Part shown: positions 1-8,886 of the stretch, one piece after another
Position numbering within the stretch: position 1 is the stretch's first letter
Layout: each line of letters starts with the position of its first letter
Assembly: GCF_001677955.1 (NCBI RefSeq)
Contig: NZ_LELA01000108.1
Span: forward strand, 1-64,000
Length of the DNA stretch: 64,000 nucleotides
Origin: Chryseobacterium sp. BGARF1
Lineage (GTDB): Bacteria > Bacteroidota > Bacteroidia > Flavobacteriales > Weeksellaceae
Reading direction: 5' to 3'
Notes under the pieces: model-generated
Told to the model about the DNA's origin: nothing
Databases searched by the model: none
What the model saw: the letters and a program-made list of their open reading frames with translations, nothing else
Program-made: the position numbers and the translations under genes

Positions 1-301
1 TAATTTCATCAAAAAAGCCATTTTCATTTTCTTCTTTTTTAAAATAAAAATTATAAAGATCAACTTTCGGGCTAGTAGAAAAAATATAATGGGGTGTTCC
101 AGAAGGAATCCACATGAAGCATCTTGCCGGTAAATACCAATGCTTCAAATCAGTAAAAACATGTACAATACCGCCTTCTGCATACACCAATTGCGCAGAA
201 CTATGATGATGAATCTCTGTTTTCACATTGCCTGCAAGAACGTGATATATATAAAACTCAGCATCTAATTCTTCAACGGCTCCAAAATGACTGTCATTCA
301 T
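1..301 (-). CDS. AraC-family transcriptional regulator, N-terminal cupin part (cut by window edge)
   Basis: The reverse strand reads from an ATG at 301 to the window edge without a stop, giving about 100 residues. The sequence is a small cupin: IHHHSSAQLVYAEGG near residue 31, then MWIPSGTPHYIF near residue 69. This His-rich barrel is typical of the sensory half of AraC regulators; the expected DNA-binding HTH half lies outside the window. It is divergent from the TolC/HlyD/MFS efflux genes, the usual place for a local regulator of such pumps. The family call is fairly firm; control of the pump is inferred from position only. Confidence 0.75.
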   Translation of the reverse strand, partial: MNDSHFGAVEELDAEFYIYHVLAGNVKTEIHHHSSAQLVYAEGGIVHVFTDLKHWYLPARCFMWIPSGTPHYIFSTSPKVDLYNFYFKKEENENGFFDEI

Positions 302-387
302 AAAATAAAGATAAGAAAAAAATCAATTTGGCGCAAATGGACAAATATTTTTCTGTTTTCACAAATCACGTCTTCGCTATCACTGCG

Positions 388-395
388 TAAATTTG
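388..395 (+). promoter_or_regulatory. Candidate -7 element (TAAATTTG) for the efflux operon
   Basis: TAAATTTG fits the Bacteroidota -7 consensus TAnnTTTG and lies 41 bp before the TolC-family start, in the divergent gap with the AraC gene. I see no clear TTG at the -33 spacing, so this is a moderate call. Confidence 0.5.
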
Positions 396-436
396 CAGGA
401 TCAAAATCAATTTAGCAAAAAACATTTAATAAATTT

Positions 437-1771
437 ATGAAAATGATATTTAACGCACACAGATATCACTGTATGGCGTTGTGCTTATTATTAAGCAGTT
501 TTCTACATTCACAGATGATCGATTATCAACATCTCAGCTTACAGCAAGCGGTTGAGATCGGATTAAAGAACAATAAAAAGATTCAGATCAGTCACTTAAA
601 AAATGAAATGTCCGAGACCAAAGAGAAAGATCTCAAAATGGAAAAACTTCCGGATATTGAATTCCACACCAGCTATAACCAGGTTTCAAATCTTTTTCAA
701 CATGAAAATGGCGTATTTGGAAAAGCAACCAAGTATGACATTATCAATGGAATGTATGATTTTACGCTTTCGGCTTCCATTCCGGTTTACATGGGTGGAA
801 AAATTAAAAATATTGAAAAAAAAGCAGCCATTGACACTGAAATCTCTTCATTAAAGACACATTTAGACAAAAGACAGTTAACAATGGAGATCATCACCGC
901 TTTTCTTCAGATCCATCATTTAAAAGAACAGCAAGGTTTAATCAATGATAAAATGCATGAGGATTCTGTCAATATTAAACAGGTAAAAGCTTTAAAAACA
1001 AACGGTGTTGTAACGGTAAATGAGGTCTTGAGGACTTCTCTACAACTTTCCAACCACAAAATGAGCTGGACAGAACTGGATAATGATGTACAAATTGCCG
1101 AACATAAGTTAAAAACCATTCTATCTCTTCCCGAAAACCAAGAAATGCATGTTGATACAGAAGATCTCATCTCAGAAAATGCAGAAATTCCTTACGTCAA
1201 TGAATTAACGGAAACTGCTTTGCATAAAAACGAAACTGTTGAAATGGCGACCAAAAATCTTTCGTTGAAGGAATTAGATGAAAAAATTACAAAAGCTAAT
1301 TATTTACCGAAAATTACAGCAGGTGGAGAATATTTTATGAAATATCCGAACATGATGTTTTTTCCTCCAGAACCTTATGCGTATCGTTTAGGAATGATTG
1401 GTGTCAATCTTACCTATCCTATCGAAAGTTTGTATAAAAACAAATACAAAATGCAGGAAGCAAAGGAAAATATTAGCCTTGCCCAATTGCAGATCGAGGA
1501 AAATGAAGAAAACATCAGACATAATGTATATGAAGCTTACAAAAAGTTTGAAGAAACCAATCAGAAAGTGAGCATCGCAGAAGAAGCAATTGATCAGGCG
1601 AAAGAAAATTACCGAATTGTACGAACGAAATACACCAACAAATTAAGCCTAATCACTGAATTAATCGATGCAGACAATGCTTATCTGGAAGCTCAATCTA
1701 ATTTAATTTCAGTAAAAATAAATCGTCAACTAAAATATTACCAACTCCAATACACGATTGGAAACCTATAA
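437..1771 (+). CDS. TolC-family outer membrane efflux protein
   Basis: Outer membrane channel of a tripartite efflux pump, 444 residues, the normal family length. An N-terminal signal peptide (hydrophobic LCLLLSSFLHSQ ending near residue 26) is followed by the periplasmic helical barrel. The segment LQQAVEIGLKNNKKI near residue 35 and the repeated long amphipathic helices with NYRIVRTKYTNKLSLITELIDA near residue 390 are typical of the two-fold OEP repeat. The HlyD-like adaptor starts 5 bp downstream and a 14-TM-type MFS pump follows, so export of drugs or small hydrophobic compounds is likely. The substrate is unknown. Confidence 0.88.
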   Translation: MKMIFNAHRYHCMALCLLLSSFLHSQMIDYQHLSLQQAVEIGLKNNKKIQISHLKNEMSETKEKDLKMEKLPDIEFHTSYNQVSNLFQHENGVFGKATKYDIINGMYDFTLSASIPVYMGGKIKNIEKKAAIDTEISSLKTHLDKRQLTMEIITAFLQIHHLKEQQGLINDKMHEDSVNIKQVKALKTNGVVTVNEVLRTSLQLSNHKMSWTELDNDVQIAEHKLKTILSLPENQEMHVDTEDLISENAEIPYVNELTETALHKNETVEMATKNLSLKELDEKITKANYLPKITAGGEYFMKYPNMMFFPPEPYAYRLGMIGVNLTYPIESLYKNKYKMQEAKENISLAQLQIEENEENIRHNVYEAYKKFEETNQKVSIAEEAIDQAKENYRIVRTKYTNKLSLITELIDADNAYLEAQSNLISVKINRQLKYYQLQYTIGNL

Positions 1772-1776
1772 AAACT

Positions 1777-2823
1777 ATGGCACAAAAGCAATTAACACGA
1801 AAGGAAAAAAGAATCAACAAGACGATTACTTTATTAGCCTGGATTCTCATCATCACCGGAATTACCGGAATGCTAAGCTTTTATTTTTTTTCAAGAAAAA
1901 ACGTGACGACCAACGATGCGCAAATCGAACAATATATAACGCCAGTTTCAAGCAAAGTTTCGGGGTTTATTCAAACTATTAAGTTTAACGAAAATCAATT
2001 TGTTCATAAAGGAGATACTTTAATTATTATCGATAATCGCGAATTTGTCAATCAGGTAAAAATGGCTGAAGCCAATCTCAATGCAAATTCTGAGAATATT
2101 AACACCATTGAAAGCGGAGTAAATACCAAAGCAAGCGACACTAAAATTATTGATGCTAAAATAGCATCTTCAAAAATAGAAATATGGAGAACTGAACAGG
2201 ATTTTAAAAGATATAAAAACTTGGTTTCGGAAGACGCCGCAACCGAACAACAGTTTGAAAATGCCAAAGCTTCTTATGAGCAGGCAAAAGCAAACCTTTT
2301 AGCTTTAGAACAGCAGAAAAATGCAGTGAGAGCTAGTGTAAATGAACAGGAAACAAAAGTTGCTCCGGTAAAAAGTCAGATTCAGCAAAGCTCTGCCAAT
2401 CTGAATAATGCTAAACTTTTCCTTTCCTACACCGTAGTTACGGCGCCTTACGACGGTTGGGTTGGAAAGAAAACCATTCAGGAAGGTCAGTTGATTAAAG
2501 AAGGTCAGGCTTTGGTTCAAATTGTAAGCCAAGAAAAATGGATTATTGCCAATTATAAAGAAACTCAGTTAGGAGAAATTGACCAGAATAAAGAGGTTAT
2601 TATCACCGCAGATGCTTATCCGAATGCTGAATTCAAAGGAAAAATAGTTTCTGTTTCCCCAGCTTCAGGTTCGCAGTTTTCTTTAATAAAACCGGATAAT
2701 GCTACAGGAAATTTCGTGAAAATCGAACAAAGATTTCCGGTGAAAATCATTCTTGAGAACAATCAGAATAACGAAAAACTACTTTCCGGAATGAATGTTC
2801 TGGTGAGCGCGAAAAAGATATAG
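1777..2823 (+). CDS. HlyD/EmrA-family membrane fusion (periplasmic adaptor) protein
   Basis: 348 residues. One N-terminal membrane anchor at about 18-38 is followed by the first half of a lipoyl-like domain (VSSKVSGFIQTIKFNENQ, about 57-74). A Gln/Ala-rich alpha-helical hairpin spans about 90-200. The second lipoyl half (TVVTAPYDGWVGKKTIQEGQ near 215) and a beta-barrel region follow. This order matches EmrA-type adaptors that link an MFS pump to TolC. It starts 5 bp after the TolC-family gene; the pump gene is about 500 bp further on, separated by repeats. Confidence 0.88.
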   Translation: MAQKQLTRKEKRINKTITLLAWILIITGITGMLSFYFFSRKNVTTNDAQIEQYITPVSSKVSGFIQTIKFNENQFVHKGDTLIIIDNREFVNQVKMAEANLNANSENINTIESGVNTKASDTKIIDAKIASSKIEIWRTEQDFKRYKNLVSEDAATEQQFENAKASYEQAKANLLALEQQKNAVRASVNEQETKVAPVKSQIQQSSANLNNAKLFLSYTVVTAPYDGWVGKKTIQEGQLIKEGQALVQIVSQEKWIIANYKETQLGEIDQNKEVIITADAYPNAEFKGKIVSVSPASGSQFSLIKPDNATGNFVKIEQRFPVKIILENNQNNEKLLSGMNVLVSAKKI

Positions 2824-3045
2824 AGTTTGAGTGTAGGAGTGTTTGAGAGTTTTAGTGTTTGAAGGTTTTAGAGTAAAAATATTCGGCTCGCAATTTTCAA
2901 ATTATCTCATTTTTAAATTTTCAAATTAAAATATTTTAGCGGAAAGACAGAATCGCAATTTTGCCATCTTATCTTTACTTTTATACCTTGCTTTTTTGTC
3001 TTTTCGCATTTTTTCACTAATAATAATTTTATTTAAACTCTTTAA

Positions 3046-3126
3046 GCAAGTTTGTCATTCCGTAAAAATATAAGCATAGTATTCTACAGGAAAGATTGGA
3101 GCCTAGATTCCTACGGGATGACAAGC
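3046..3126. repeat. Dispersed inverted repeat with GTCATTCC / GGGATGACAA ends, copy 1
   Basis: The left end reads AGCAAGTTTGTCATTCCG and the right end ATTCCTACGGGATGACAAGCT, an imperfect inverted repeat about 80 bp long with an AT-rich centre. A related element occurs at 54158-54231, sharing the TAGATTCCTA...GGAATGACAA half. Short palindromes of this kind are common between flavobacterial genes. They may act as terminators or mRNA stabilisers, but that is inference. Confidence 0.6.
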
Positions 3127-3167
3127 TCTGTATTATGATAAACATTGAAGGAATGACTCAACTTTAG

Positions 3168-3240
3168 CCCCGATTGCAACGGCATCCTTTTGTGTAGCGA
3201 AGCGAAACAAAAGATATAGTGGAAAGCGGGATTAAGCTCC
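3168..3240 (+). repeat. Dispersed repeat GATTGCA-CATCCTTTTGTG-ACAAAAGATATAG, copy 1
   Basis: This copy contains GATTGCAACGGCATCCTTTT, a short insert TAGCGAAGCG, then AAACAAAAGATATAGTGGAA and AGC. A second copy in the same orientation lies at 60565-60613 and lacks the insert. The CTTTTGT/ACAAAAG arms can form a hairpin. No coding capacity. Confidence 0.7.
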
Positions 3241-3318
3241 TAAAAAAAATTAAACAAAATAATATAAAACACAATCGGCAATTTGCTAATAAGCTGATTC
3301 GCTTTTTAAAGAAAAATC

Positions 3319-4881
3319 ATGCATCACAATACAGTTTATCATAAATGGGTGCCTCAATGGCTGAAATTACCGCTTTTGATTTTAGCCCTTTTTCCTCACC
3401 TGATGTTGTTGTCGCTTTTGCACTCCAACAGTGCTTTTACCTCTTCATTTATGGATGCAGATTCAGATGACATTCAATATTTGATGATTTTAATGTATGG
3501 AACTTTCGTGGTTACTCTTTTGGTAATACAGCGATTTATGGCGTATTTCAGTGTGAAATACTACACGTTGCTGATGTCTTCCGTTTCCATTCTTATTCTT
3601 TATGCTCTTTCCATTACCAACGACTATCATATTATTCTGGTCATTCGTGTCTTGGAAGGAATTTTCGGAGTTCTGGAAGGTGCCATATTCTTACCGCTGA
3701 TCATTGCCGAACTGAAAACAAAACACGCCAAAGAAATTGCCTATCTTTTCATGTATACCATTATTCTCACCGGGGGAACAATTACCACTTCCCTTTTGAA
3801 GTCGAGTATTGAAGATTACGATTTTCAGCACATGATCTTAATGATGGTTTATTTTCATGTTTTTGTTTTAATTATTGCGGTGGCTATTTTCAATAAAAAC
3901 AGGTTTTTTGCGAAGAAACCATTGTACCAATTGGATATTGCGAGTTGGTTTCTGCTTTGGTTGTGTCTGCAATCTGGAGCATATGCAATTATTTACGGAA
4001 AGAGATTAATGTGGTTTGAATCAAATATTATCGTAATCTGTCTTTTTATCTGCATGATTTCCGGAGGTTTATTTATGCTAAAACAAAGAAATTCGGCAAG
4101 ACCCTTTTTTCATTTTGAAGTATTCAGTTCTAAAAATGTGATTGTTGGTGTCATACTTTTCTTCATCTTTTATATTTTAAGAGCAAGCATCAATAACGTT
4201 TACAATATTATGGCAACCGTTTGGAAATGGCCGTGGGATTATATTGTAGAAATTCAGTACTGGAACGTTGCAGGAACACTTTTAGGTGTTTTTCTGTCTG
4301 CACTTTGTATTACAAAAGGAGCTTCATCAAGATTGGTTTTCTTCACTGGTTTTTTAATTTTAGCAATAGATTGTGCTTGGTTTACTTATACTTTTTATCC
4401 CGATACAACGCTTCAAACGATTTGTCCGCCCTTATTTCTTCAGGGAGTCGGGCAAGGATTACTTTTCACGCCCTTGGTGTTTTTTCTCATTGCAGGAATG
4501 CCCGAACAATATGTTTCTAATGCAACGGCAGTCGGAACTTCCACAAGATTCTGGACAACCGTAATCGGATATGCATTAATGCAAAATTTGATATTATTTT
4601 TAACTTTAAAACATTCAGACACATTGAGTTCCGAATTTACCGATACCAATCCTGTTTTTTATTCACAATGGAATCAGATTTTTGGAGCAAACATATCAAA
4701 ACTTCCGGTAAATGAATCCATATCTATGACAGCAGGAGCTTTTAAAGCTAAAATTAATGCACAAGCCATTTTACTTTCAAATATGGAAATTTTCACAGGA
4801 TTGTTTTGGTTAGCGTTAATTACAGCATTTGTGGTTTTACTGTATCATCCTGTAAAAATTGCAGTGAGAAATATTCTGTGA
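3319..4881 (+). CDS. MFS transporter, DHA2/EmrB-like drug exporter
   Basis: 520 residues with about 14 hydrophobic segments, fitting the 14-TM drug:H+ antiporter group. It begins HHNTVYHKWVPQWLKLPLL and has a typical MFS loop region, RVLEGIFGVLEGAIFLPLI near residue 111. The long periplasmic loop before the last TM (NPVFYSQWNQIFGANISKL) resembles EmrB-like pumps. It should be the energised inner membrane component for the adaptor and TolC channel encoded upstream, although a 495-bp repeat-rich gap intervenes. Substrate unknown. Confidence 0.82.
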   Translation: MHHNTVYHKWVPQWLKLPLLILALFPHLMLLSLLHSNSAFTSSFMDADSDDIQYLMILMYGTFVVTLLVIQRFMAYFSVKYYTLLMSSVSILILYALSITNDYHIILVIRVLEGIFGVLEGAIFLPLIIAELKTKHAKEIAYLFMYTIILTGGTITTSLLKSSIEDYDFQHMILMMVYFHVFVLIIAVAIFNKNRFFAKKPLYQLDIASWFLLWLCLQSGAYAIIYGKRLMWFESNIIVICLFICMISGGLFMLKQRNSARPFFHFEVFSSKNVIVGVILFFIFYILRASINNVYNIMATVWKWPWDYIVEIQYWNVAGTLLGVFLSALCITKGASSRLVFFTGFLILAIDCAWFTYTFYPDTTLQTICPPLFLQGVGQGLLFTPLVFFLIAGMPEQYVSNATAVGTSTRFWTTVIGYALMQNLILFLTLKHSDTLSSEFTDTNPVFYSQWNQIFGANISKLPVNESISMTAGAFKAKINAQAILLSNMEIFTGLFWLALITAFVVLLYHPVKIAVRNIL

Positions 4882-4923
4882 TTTTTAGGCAGAAGTTTTG
4901 CTATAATTCCTGAAATTTGATTT

Positions 4924-6285
4924 ATGGAAATTCAGGAAGTCGTATCACAGCAGAAAGCATTTTTTAAAACACAGCAAACGAAAAATATCAGGTTCAGAAA
5001 AATGTATCTTGAAAAACTTCGGGATGTGATTTTACAAAATGAAAATCTTTTATATGAAGCAATTTACAAAGATTTCGGAAAGTCTAAATTTGATACGTTT
5101 ACCACAGAAATTTCCTTTATTTTAAATGATATTAAGTATTATTTAAAGAATTTAAAATCACTTTCAAAACCTAAAAAAGTAAGAACAAATCTTGCTAATC
5201 AATTCGGAAAAAGCAGAATTTATAGTGAGCCTTTAGGAAATATTTTGGTTATTGGAGCCTGGAATTATCCTTATCAGCTTTCATTATCTCCAATTGTAGC
5301 AGCTTTAGCAGCCGGAAACTGCTGTATTTTAAAACCCAGCGAAATTGCCGAAAATACCATGAAAGTGATGGCAAAAATCATCAATGAAAATTTTCCACCA
5401 GAATATTTATACGTTTATGAAGGCGGAATTGACGAAACCACAGAACTTTTGAAACTTAAATTCGAAAAAATATTCTTCACAGGAAGTACAAAAATCGGGA
5501 ATATCGTTTACAAAGCAGCCGCAGAAAATTTAACTCCGGTTGTTTTAGAATTGGGAGGAAAATCTCCTGCAATCATTACCAAAGATGCCAATCTTGAAGT
5601 GGCTGCTAAAAGAATTGTTTGGGGAAAATTTTTAAATGCCGGACAAACCTGCGTCGCACCGGATTATTTATTGGTCGAAGAATCTGTACAGGAACAGTTT
5701 TTAGAAATGTTGAGGAAAAATATTCAGCAATTTAAATATGAACCTCAATCTGAACATTACACTAAAATCATTAATCAAAAGAATTTTCAACGATTAATAA
5801 AGCTCATTGATAAGGATAAAATTTACTTTGGAGGAAATTCTGATGAAGAAAAACGATACATAGAACCCACAATCTTAACAAAGATTAATTGGAAAGATGA
5901 AGTAATGCAGGAAGAGATTTTCGGTCCTATTTTACCTGTAATTTCTTTTACTAATTTTAATTTAATCTTAAATGAAATTATAGAACTCGAAAAACCTTTG
6001 GCTGCTTATTTATTCACGAATAATTCTGAAGAAAAAGAAAGCTTTACCAATAAACTTTCCTTTGGCGGAGGTTGTATCAATGATGTGATCATGCATTTAG
6101 GAAATGAAAACCTTCCGTTTGGTGGCGTTGGAAATTCCGGAATTGGAAATTACCATGGGAAATTTGGTTTCGAAACCTTTTCACATCAAAAAGGAGTTTT
6201 AGAAAGAGCAACCTGGGGTGAACCCAACATAAAATATCCGCCCTATTCTGAAAAAAAACTAAGCTGGATTAAAAGATTTCTGTAA
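4924..6285 (+). CDS. NAD(P)+-dependent aldehyde dehydrogenase, class 3 type
   Basis: 453 residues, the short length typical of class 3 fatty/aromatic aldehyde dehydrogenases. Visible landmarks are the substrate/NAD region IGAWNYPYQLSLSP (110-123), the cofactor motif FFTGSTKIG (184-192), the general base Glu209 in VVLELGGKSPA, and the nucleophile Cys243 in NAGQTCVAPDYLL. It oxidises an aldehyde to the acid; the hydrophobic C-terminus suggests lipid-derived substrates. It lies 42 bp after the MFS gene on the same strand and is followed by a strong hairpin terminator. Confidence 0.9.
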   Translation: MEIQEVVSQQKAFFKTQQTKNIRFRKMYLEKLRDVILQNENLLYEAIYKDFGKSKFDTFTTEISFILNDIKYYLKNLKSLSKPKKVRTNLANQFGKSRIYSEPLGNILVIGAWNYPYQLSLSPIVAALAAGNCCILKPSEIAENTMKVMAKIINENFPPEYLYVYEGGIDETTELLKLKFEKIFFTGSTKIGNIVYKAAAENLTPVVLELGGKSPAIITKDANLEVAAKRIVWGKFLNAGQTCVAPDYLLVEESVQEQFLEMLRKNIQQFKYEPQSEHYTKIINQKNFQRLIKLIDKDKIYFGGNSDEEKRYIEPTILTKINWKDEVMQEEIFGPILPVISFTNFNLILNEIIELEKPLAAYLFTNNSEEKESFTNKLSFGGGCINDVIMHLGNENLPFGGVGNSGIGNYHGKFGFETFSHQKGVLERATWGEPNIKYPPYSEKKLSWIKRFL

Positions 6286-6290
6286 ATAAA

Positions 6291-6315
6291 AAAACCGAGA
6301 AAATTTCTCGGTTTT
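6291..6315. terminator. Bidirectional hairpin terminator
   Basis: AAAACCGAGAAA/TTTCTCGGTTTT forms a near-perfect stem with A and T tracts on both sides. It lies between the converging aldehyde dehydrogenase and thioredoxin-like genes. Confidence 0.88.
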
Positions 6316-6320
6316 ACTTT

Positions 6321-6896
6321 TTATGATTTCGGAGCCCATTGATTGAAAAATGCTTTCGTTTTTTCTAAACTGTAGCCTTTTCCTTCTTCCAAAACATCAC
6401 TTTGCTGTACATGAATCATCTTTCCATTTTTATCTAAAACAATAAAAACCGGATAACCGAATTTGTCTCCCGGATTTCCATACTGACTAAAAACTTTTTC
6501 ATTTTTGTTTTCTGGAGAGTAATTTAGATGATAATAAAGATAATTTTCATCAACCATTTTCTTTAATTCAGGAGTTGTTTGTACATATTGGTTGAATCTC
6601 AAACACCAAATACACCAGTTTCCTCCCGCCTGAATCATAATATTCTTTCCTTCTTTCTGAGCCTGAGCGATAAGCTTATTAATATCTGCCTGAGCGTCAG
6701 CTTTAGCATCATAAGGTTTTGGCATTTTAGCCTTTTCTTCTGCCGCAGCTTTTTTCTTCGCTTCCAGTTCTGCTGCATCACTTTTTACCAACAAAGCCTT
6801 ATCATTTGAATTTTTTGCTTTTATTGGTTTATCAATCTTTTGAGCCCAAGCCAATGTGCTTAAAGCCAAAAGAGCTACTAACGACATTTTTTTCAT
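6321..6896 (-). CDS. Exported thioredoxin-family protein (WCIWC active site)
   Basis: 191 residues. A signal peptide of about 18 residues (ALLALSTLAWA, then QK) targets it to the periplasm. A charged Ala/Lys/Glu-rich linker (about 38-60) precedes a thioredoxin fold with the redox motif GGNWCIWCLRF, Cys95 and Cys98. The cis-Pro side reads FGYPVFIVLDKNGK. The layout resembles DUF255/DsbD-C-like periplasmic thiol proteins that reduce or repair cell-envelope disulfides. The Ile-Trp dipeptide between the cysteines is unusual against the common GP or GH. Partner unknown. Confidence 0.85.
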   Translation of the reverse strand: MKKMSLVALLALSTLAWAQKIDKPIKAKNSNDKALLVKSDAAELEAKKKAAAEEKAKMPKPYDAKADAQADINKLIAQAQKEGKNIMIQAGGNWCIWCLRFNQYVQTTPELKKMVDENYLYYHLNYSPENKNEKVFSQYGNPGDKFGYPVFIVLDKNGKMIHVQQSDVLEEGKGYSLEKTKAFFNQWAPKS

Positions 6897-6959
6897 ACTA
6901 TAAAAATAAAAAAATAATAGTTATTAGCTGCAAAAATGAAACCATATTTTTTTTATCAC

Positions 6960-6967
6960 TAAATTTG
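6960..6967 (+). promoter_or_regulatory. Candidate -7 element (TAAATTTG) for the acyltransferase operon
   Basis: TAAATTTG ends only 8 bp before the ATG at 6976, so the transcript would have almost no leader. No clear TTG at -33. Confidence 0.5.
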
Positions 6968-6975
6968 CATACTTT

Positions 6976-7854
6976 ATGAATTTCCTGATAAAAATACTTT
7001 ACCTGATTTCTAAGATACCGCTTAAAATATTATATATTTTTTCGGACATCATCTTTTTTTTAAATTTCTATTTTATAGGCTACAGAAAGAAAATTATTAC
7101 TCAGAATTTAAAAAATTCTTTTCCTGAAAAAACAGAAAAAGAGATCAAAGCCATCAGAAAGAAATTTTACTTAAATTTTTCAGATTATTTGGCTGAGACC
7201 ATAAAATCATTCAGTATTTCTGAAAAAGAGACCCGTGTTCGAATGCAATATCTCAATCAACATTTATTTCATGAGGCTAAAGCTGAGGGGAAAAACATTA
7301 TTCTTATGGCGGGCCATGTATTTAATTGGGAATGGATGAATGCATGCACTCCAATTGCTCCACAAAAGCATTCTCACCCAGTTTACAGAAAAGTAAACAG
7401 CAGTTTTTGGGAAGATCAGATGAAAAAAGTGAGAAGTAAATTTGGAAATGAACCCTTGGAAGCGAATGAAGTCATTCTAAATATTTTCAGAAGCAAAAAT
7501 GATGGAGACACTCTTTATCTTTTTGTTGCAGATCAAACACCACACGTTGCTCATGTAAATTACGGTTTGAAATTCTTAAATCAGAAAACTCCTGCCTTTA
7601 TTGGTTATGACAAACTGGCTACAAGAATGGATCTTATTTTTATTTACTGTGACATGAAAAAAGTAAAAAGAGGCTTTTATCAGGTAAATTATCACAGAAT
7701 TTATCCCGACGGAGAAAAATTTGTTAAGAACGAAGTGGTAAGAAAATTCCATCAGTTACTTGAAAATACAATAAGAAAAAATCCTGACAACTATCTTTGG
7801 TCGCACAGAAAATGGAAATATCAGGATTCTATTAAAACTTATGATGGCGAATAA
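6976..7854 (+). CDS. LpxL/HtrB-family lysophospholipid/lipid A acyltransferase
   Basis: 292 residues, the usual LpxL length. The hydrophobic N-terminus (about 1-38) is an inner membrane anchor. The acyltransferase HxxxxE motif is seen as His114 and Glu119 in AGHVFNWEW. FVADQTPH near residue 183 and WSHRKWKY near the C-terminus are family landmarks. It transfers an acyl chain to a lipid A precursor or related lipid on the cytoplasmic face. Its stop abuts the ATG of a glycosyltransferase (TAAATG), suggesting coupled expression for envelope lipid or glycan synthesis. Confidence 0.88.
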   Translation: MNFLIKILYLISKIPLKILYIFSDIIFFLNFYFIGYRKKIITQNLKNSFPEKTEKEIKAIRKKFYLNFSDYLAETIKSFSISEKETRVRMQYLNQHLFHEAKAEGKNIILMAGHVFNWEWMNACTPIAPQKHSHPVYRKVNSSFWEDQMKKVRSKFGNEPLEANEVILNIFRSKNDGDTLYLFVADQTPHVAHVNYGLKFLNQKTPAFIGYDKLATRMDLIFIYCDMKKVKRGFYQVNYHRIYPDGEKFVKNEVVRKFHQLLENTIRKNPDNYLWSHRKWKYQDSIKTYDGE

Positions 7855-8844
7855 ATGACAGAAAATTCTAAAAACATTGCCGTAGTTATTCTAAATTGGA
7901 ACGGTAAAAATTGGCTTCAAAAATTTCTTCCGAGCGTAATTCGTTTTTCTGAAGAAGCTGAGATTTACGTTATCGATAATCATTCGACCGATGATTCTGT
8001 CGATTTTTTAAAGCAAAACTTTCCTACCGTAAAAATTGTAATTAATGATAAAAATTACGGTTTTGCTGGTGGCTATAATGAAGGTTTAAAAAATATAAAG
8101 GCAGAATATTACTGTCTTCTGAATTCTGATGTAGAAGTGACAGAGAATTGGATCAAACCTGTTTTAAATTTATTTAAAACTGATGCGTCAATTTCTGCGA
8201 TTCAGCCTAAAATTTTATCATTTAATAATAAAAATTATTTTGAATTTGCTGGAGCAGCGGGTGGTTTGATTGATAATTTGGGTTATCCGTATTGCAGAGG
8301 AAGAGTTTTTGATGATGTGGAAGAAGATAAAGGGCAATATAATGACGAAACTGAAATTTTTTGGGCTTCGGGATGTTGTTTTTTCATCAAATCAAAAGAT
8401 TTTTGGGAACAGGATGGTTTTGATGAAAGATTTTTTGCCCACCAGGAAGAAATTGATCTTTGCTGGAGATTAATCAATTCAGGAAAAAAAATATTTTACA
8501 CCGGAAAATCTGAAGTTTATCATGTTGGCGGTGGAACTTTAAACAAGCAAAGTGCTCAGAAAACATATTTAAATATCAGAAATAATCTTTCCATGATGCT
8601 TAAAAATTTACCTTTTCCAAAGTTGATTTGGTTAATATTTTTCAGATTGTGTTTAGACGGAATTGCATCGTTATACTTTGCTTACAAAAACGGATTTTCA
8701 CATCTTTGGGCAGTTGCAAGAGGGCATTTCGGGTTTTATGCTCAACTTCCCGAGACAATTAAACGTCGACAAAAAAATCAGAAAACAGAATATTACCAAA
8801 CAAAGTGGCTCATTTTTAAGCATTTTTTAGGAGGCAAAAAATAA
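7855..8844 (+). CDS. Family 2 glycosyltransferase (rhamnosyltransferase-like)
   Basis: 329 residues. A GT-A fold begins with VVILNWNGKNWL (10-21), followed by DNHSTDDSVDFL and the metal/sugar site LLNSDVEVTENW (88-99). FWASGCCFFIKSKDF and the acidic FAHQEEIDLCWRL near 195-207 match the GT2 wbbL-like group. The last 90 residues contain a hydrophobic stretch that may associate with the membrane. The start overlaps the upstream stop region with no gap, so it is translated with the acyltransferase. Likely adds a sugar to a cell surface glycan; substrate unknown. Confidence 0.88.
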   Translation: MTENSKNIAVVILNWNGKNWLQKFLPSVIRFSEEAEIYVIDNHSTDDSVDFLKQNFPTVKIVINDKNYGFAGGYNEGLKNIKAEYYCLLNSDVEVTENWIKPVLNLFKTDASISAIQPKILSFNNKNYFEFAGAAGGLIDNLGYPYCRGRVFDDVEEDKGQYNDETEIFWASGCCFFIKSKDFWEQDGFDERFFAHQEEIDLCWRLINSGKKIFYTGKSEVYHVGGGTLNKQSAQKTYLNIRNNLSMMLKNLPFPKLIWLIFFRLCLDGIASLYFAYKNGFSHLWAVARGHFGFYAQLPETIKRRQKNQKTEYYQTKWLIFKHFLGGKK

Positions 8845-8886
8845 TATCATCATCATTAATCAATCATTACCTATCATTAATAATTT

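Larger units (their letters stand above)
2824..3318. other. Non-coding 495-bp gap made of repeat fragments
   Basis: No convincing gene. It opens with a low-complexity run of GAGTTTGAGTGT-like units (about 2824-2870), then an A/T-rich stretch with repeated TTTTCAAATT words (about 2895-2930). Two dispersed repeats described separately follow (3046-3126 and 3168-3240). It splits what looks like a TolC-HlyD-MFS operon, so the MFS gene may depend on read-through or on a promoter in this gap. I could not identify a good -33/-7 pair. Confidence 0.6.
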
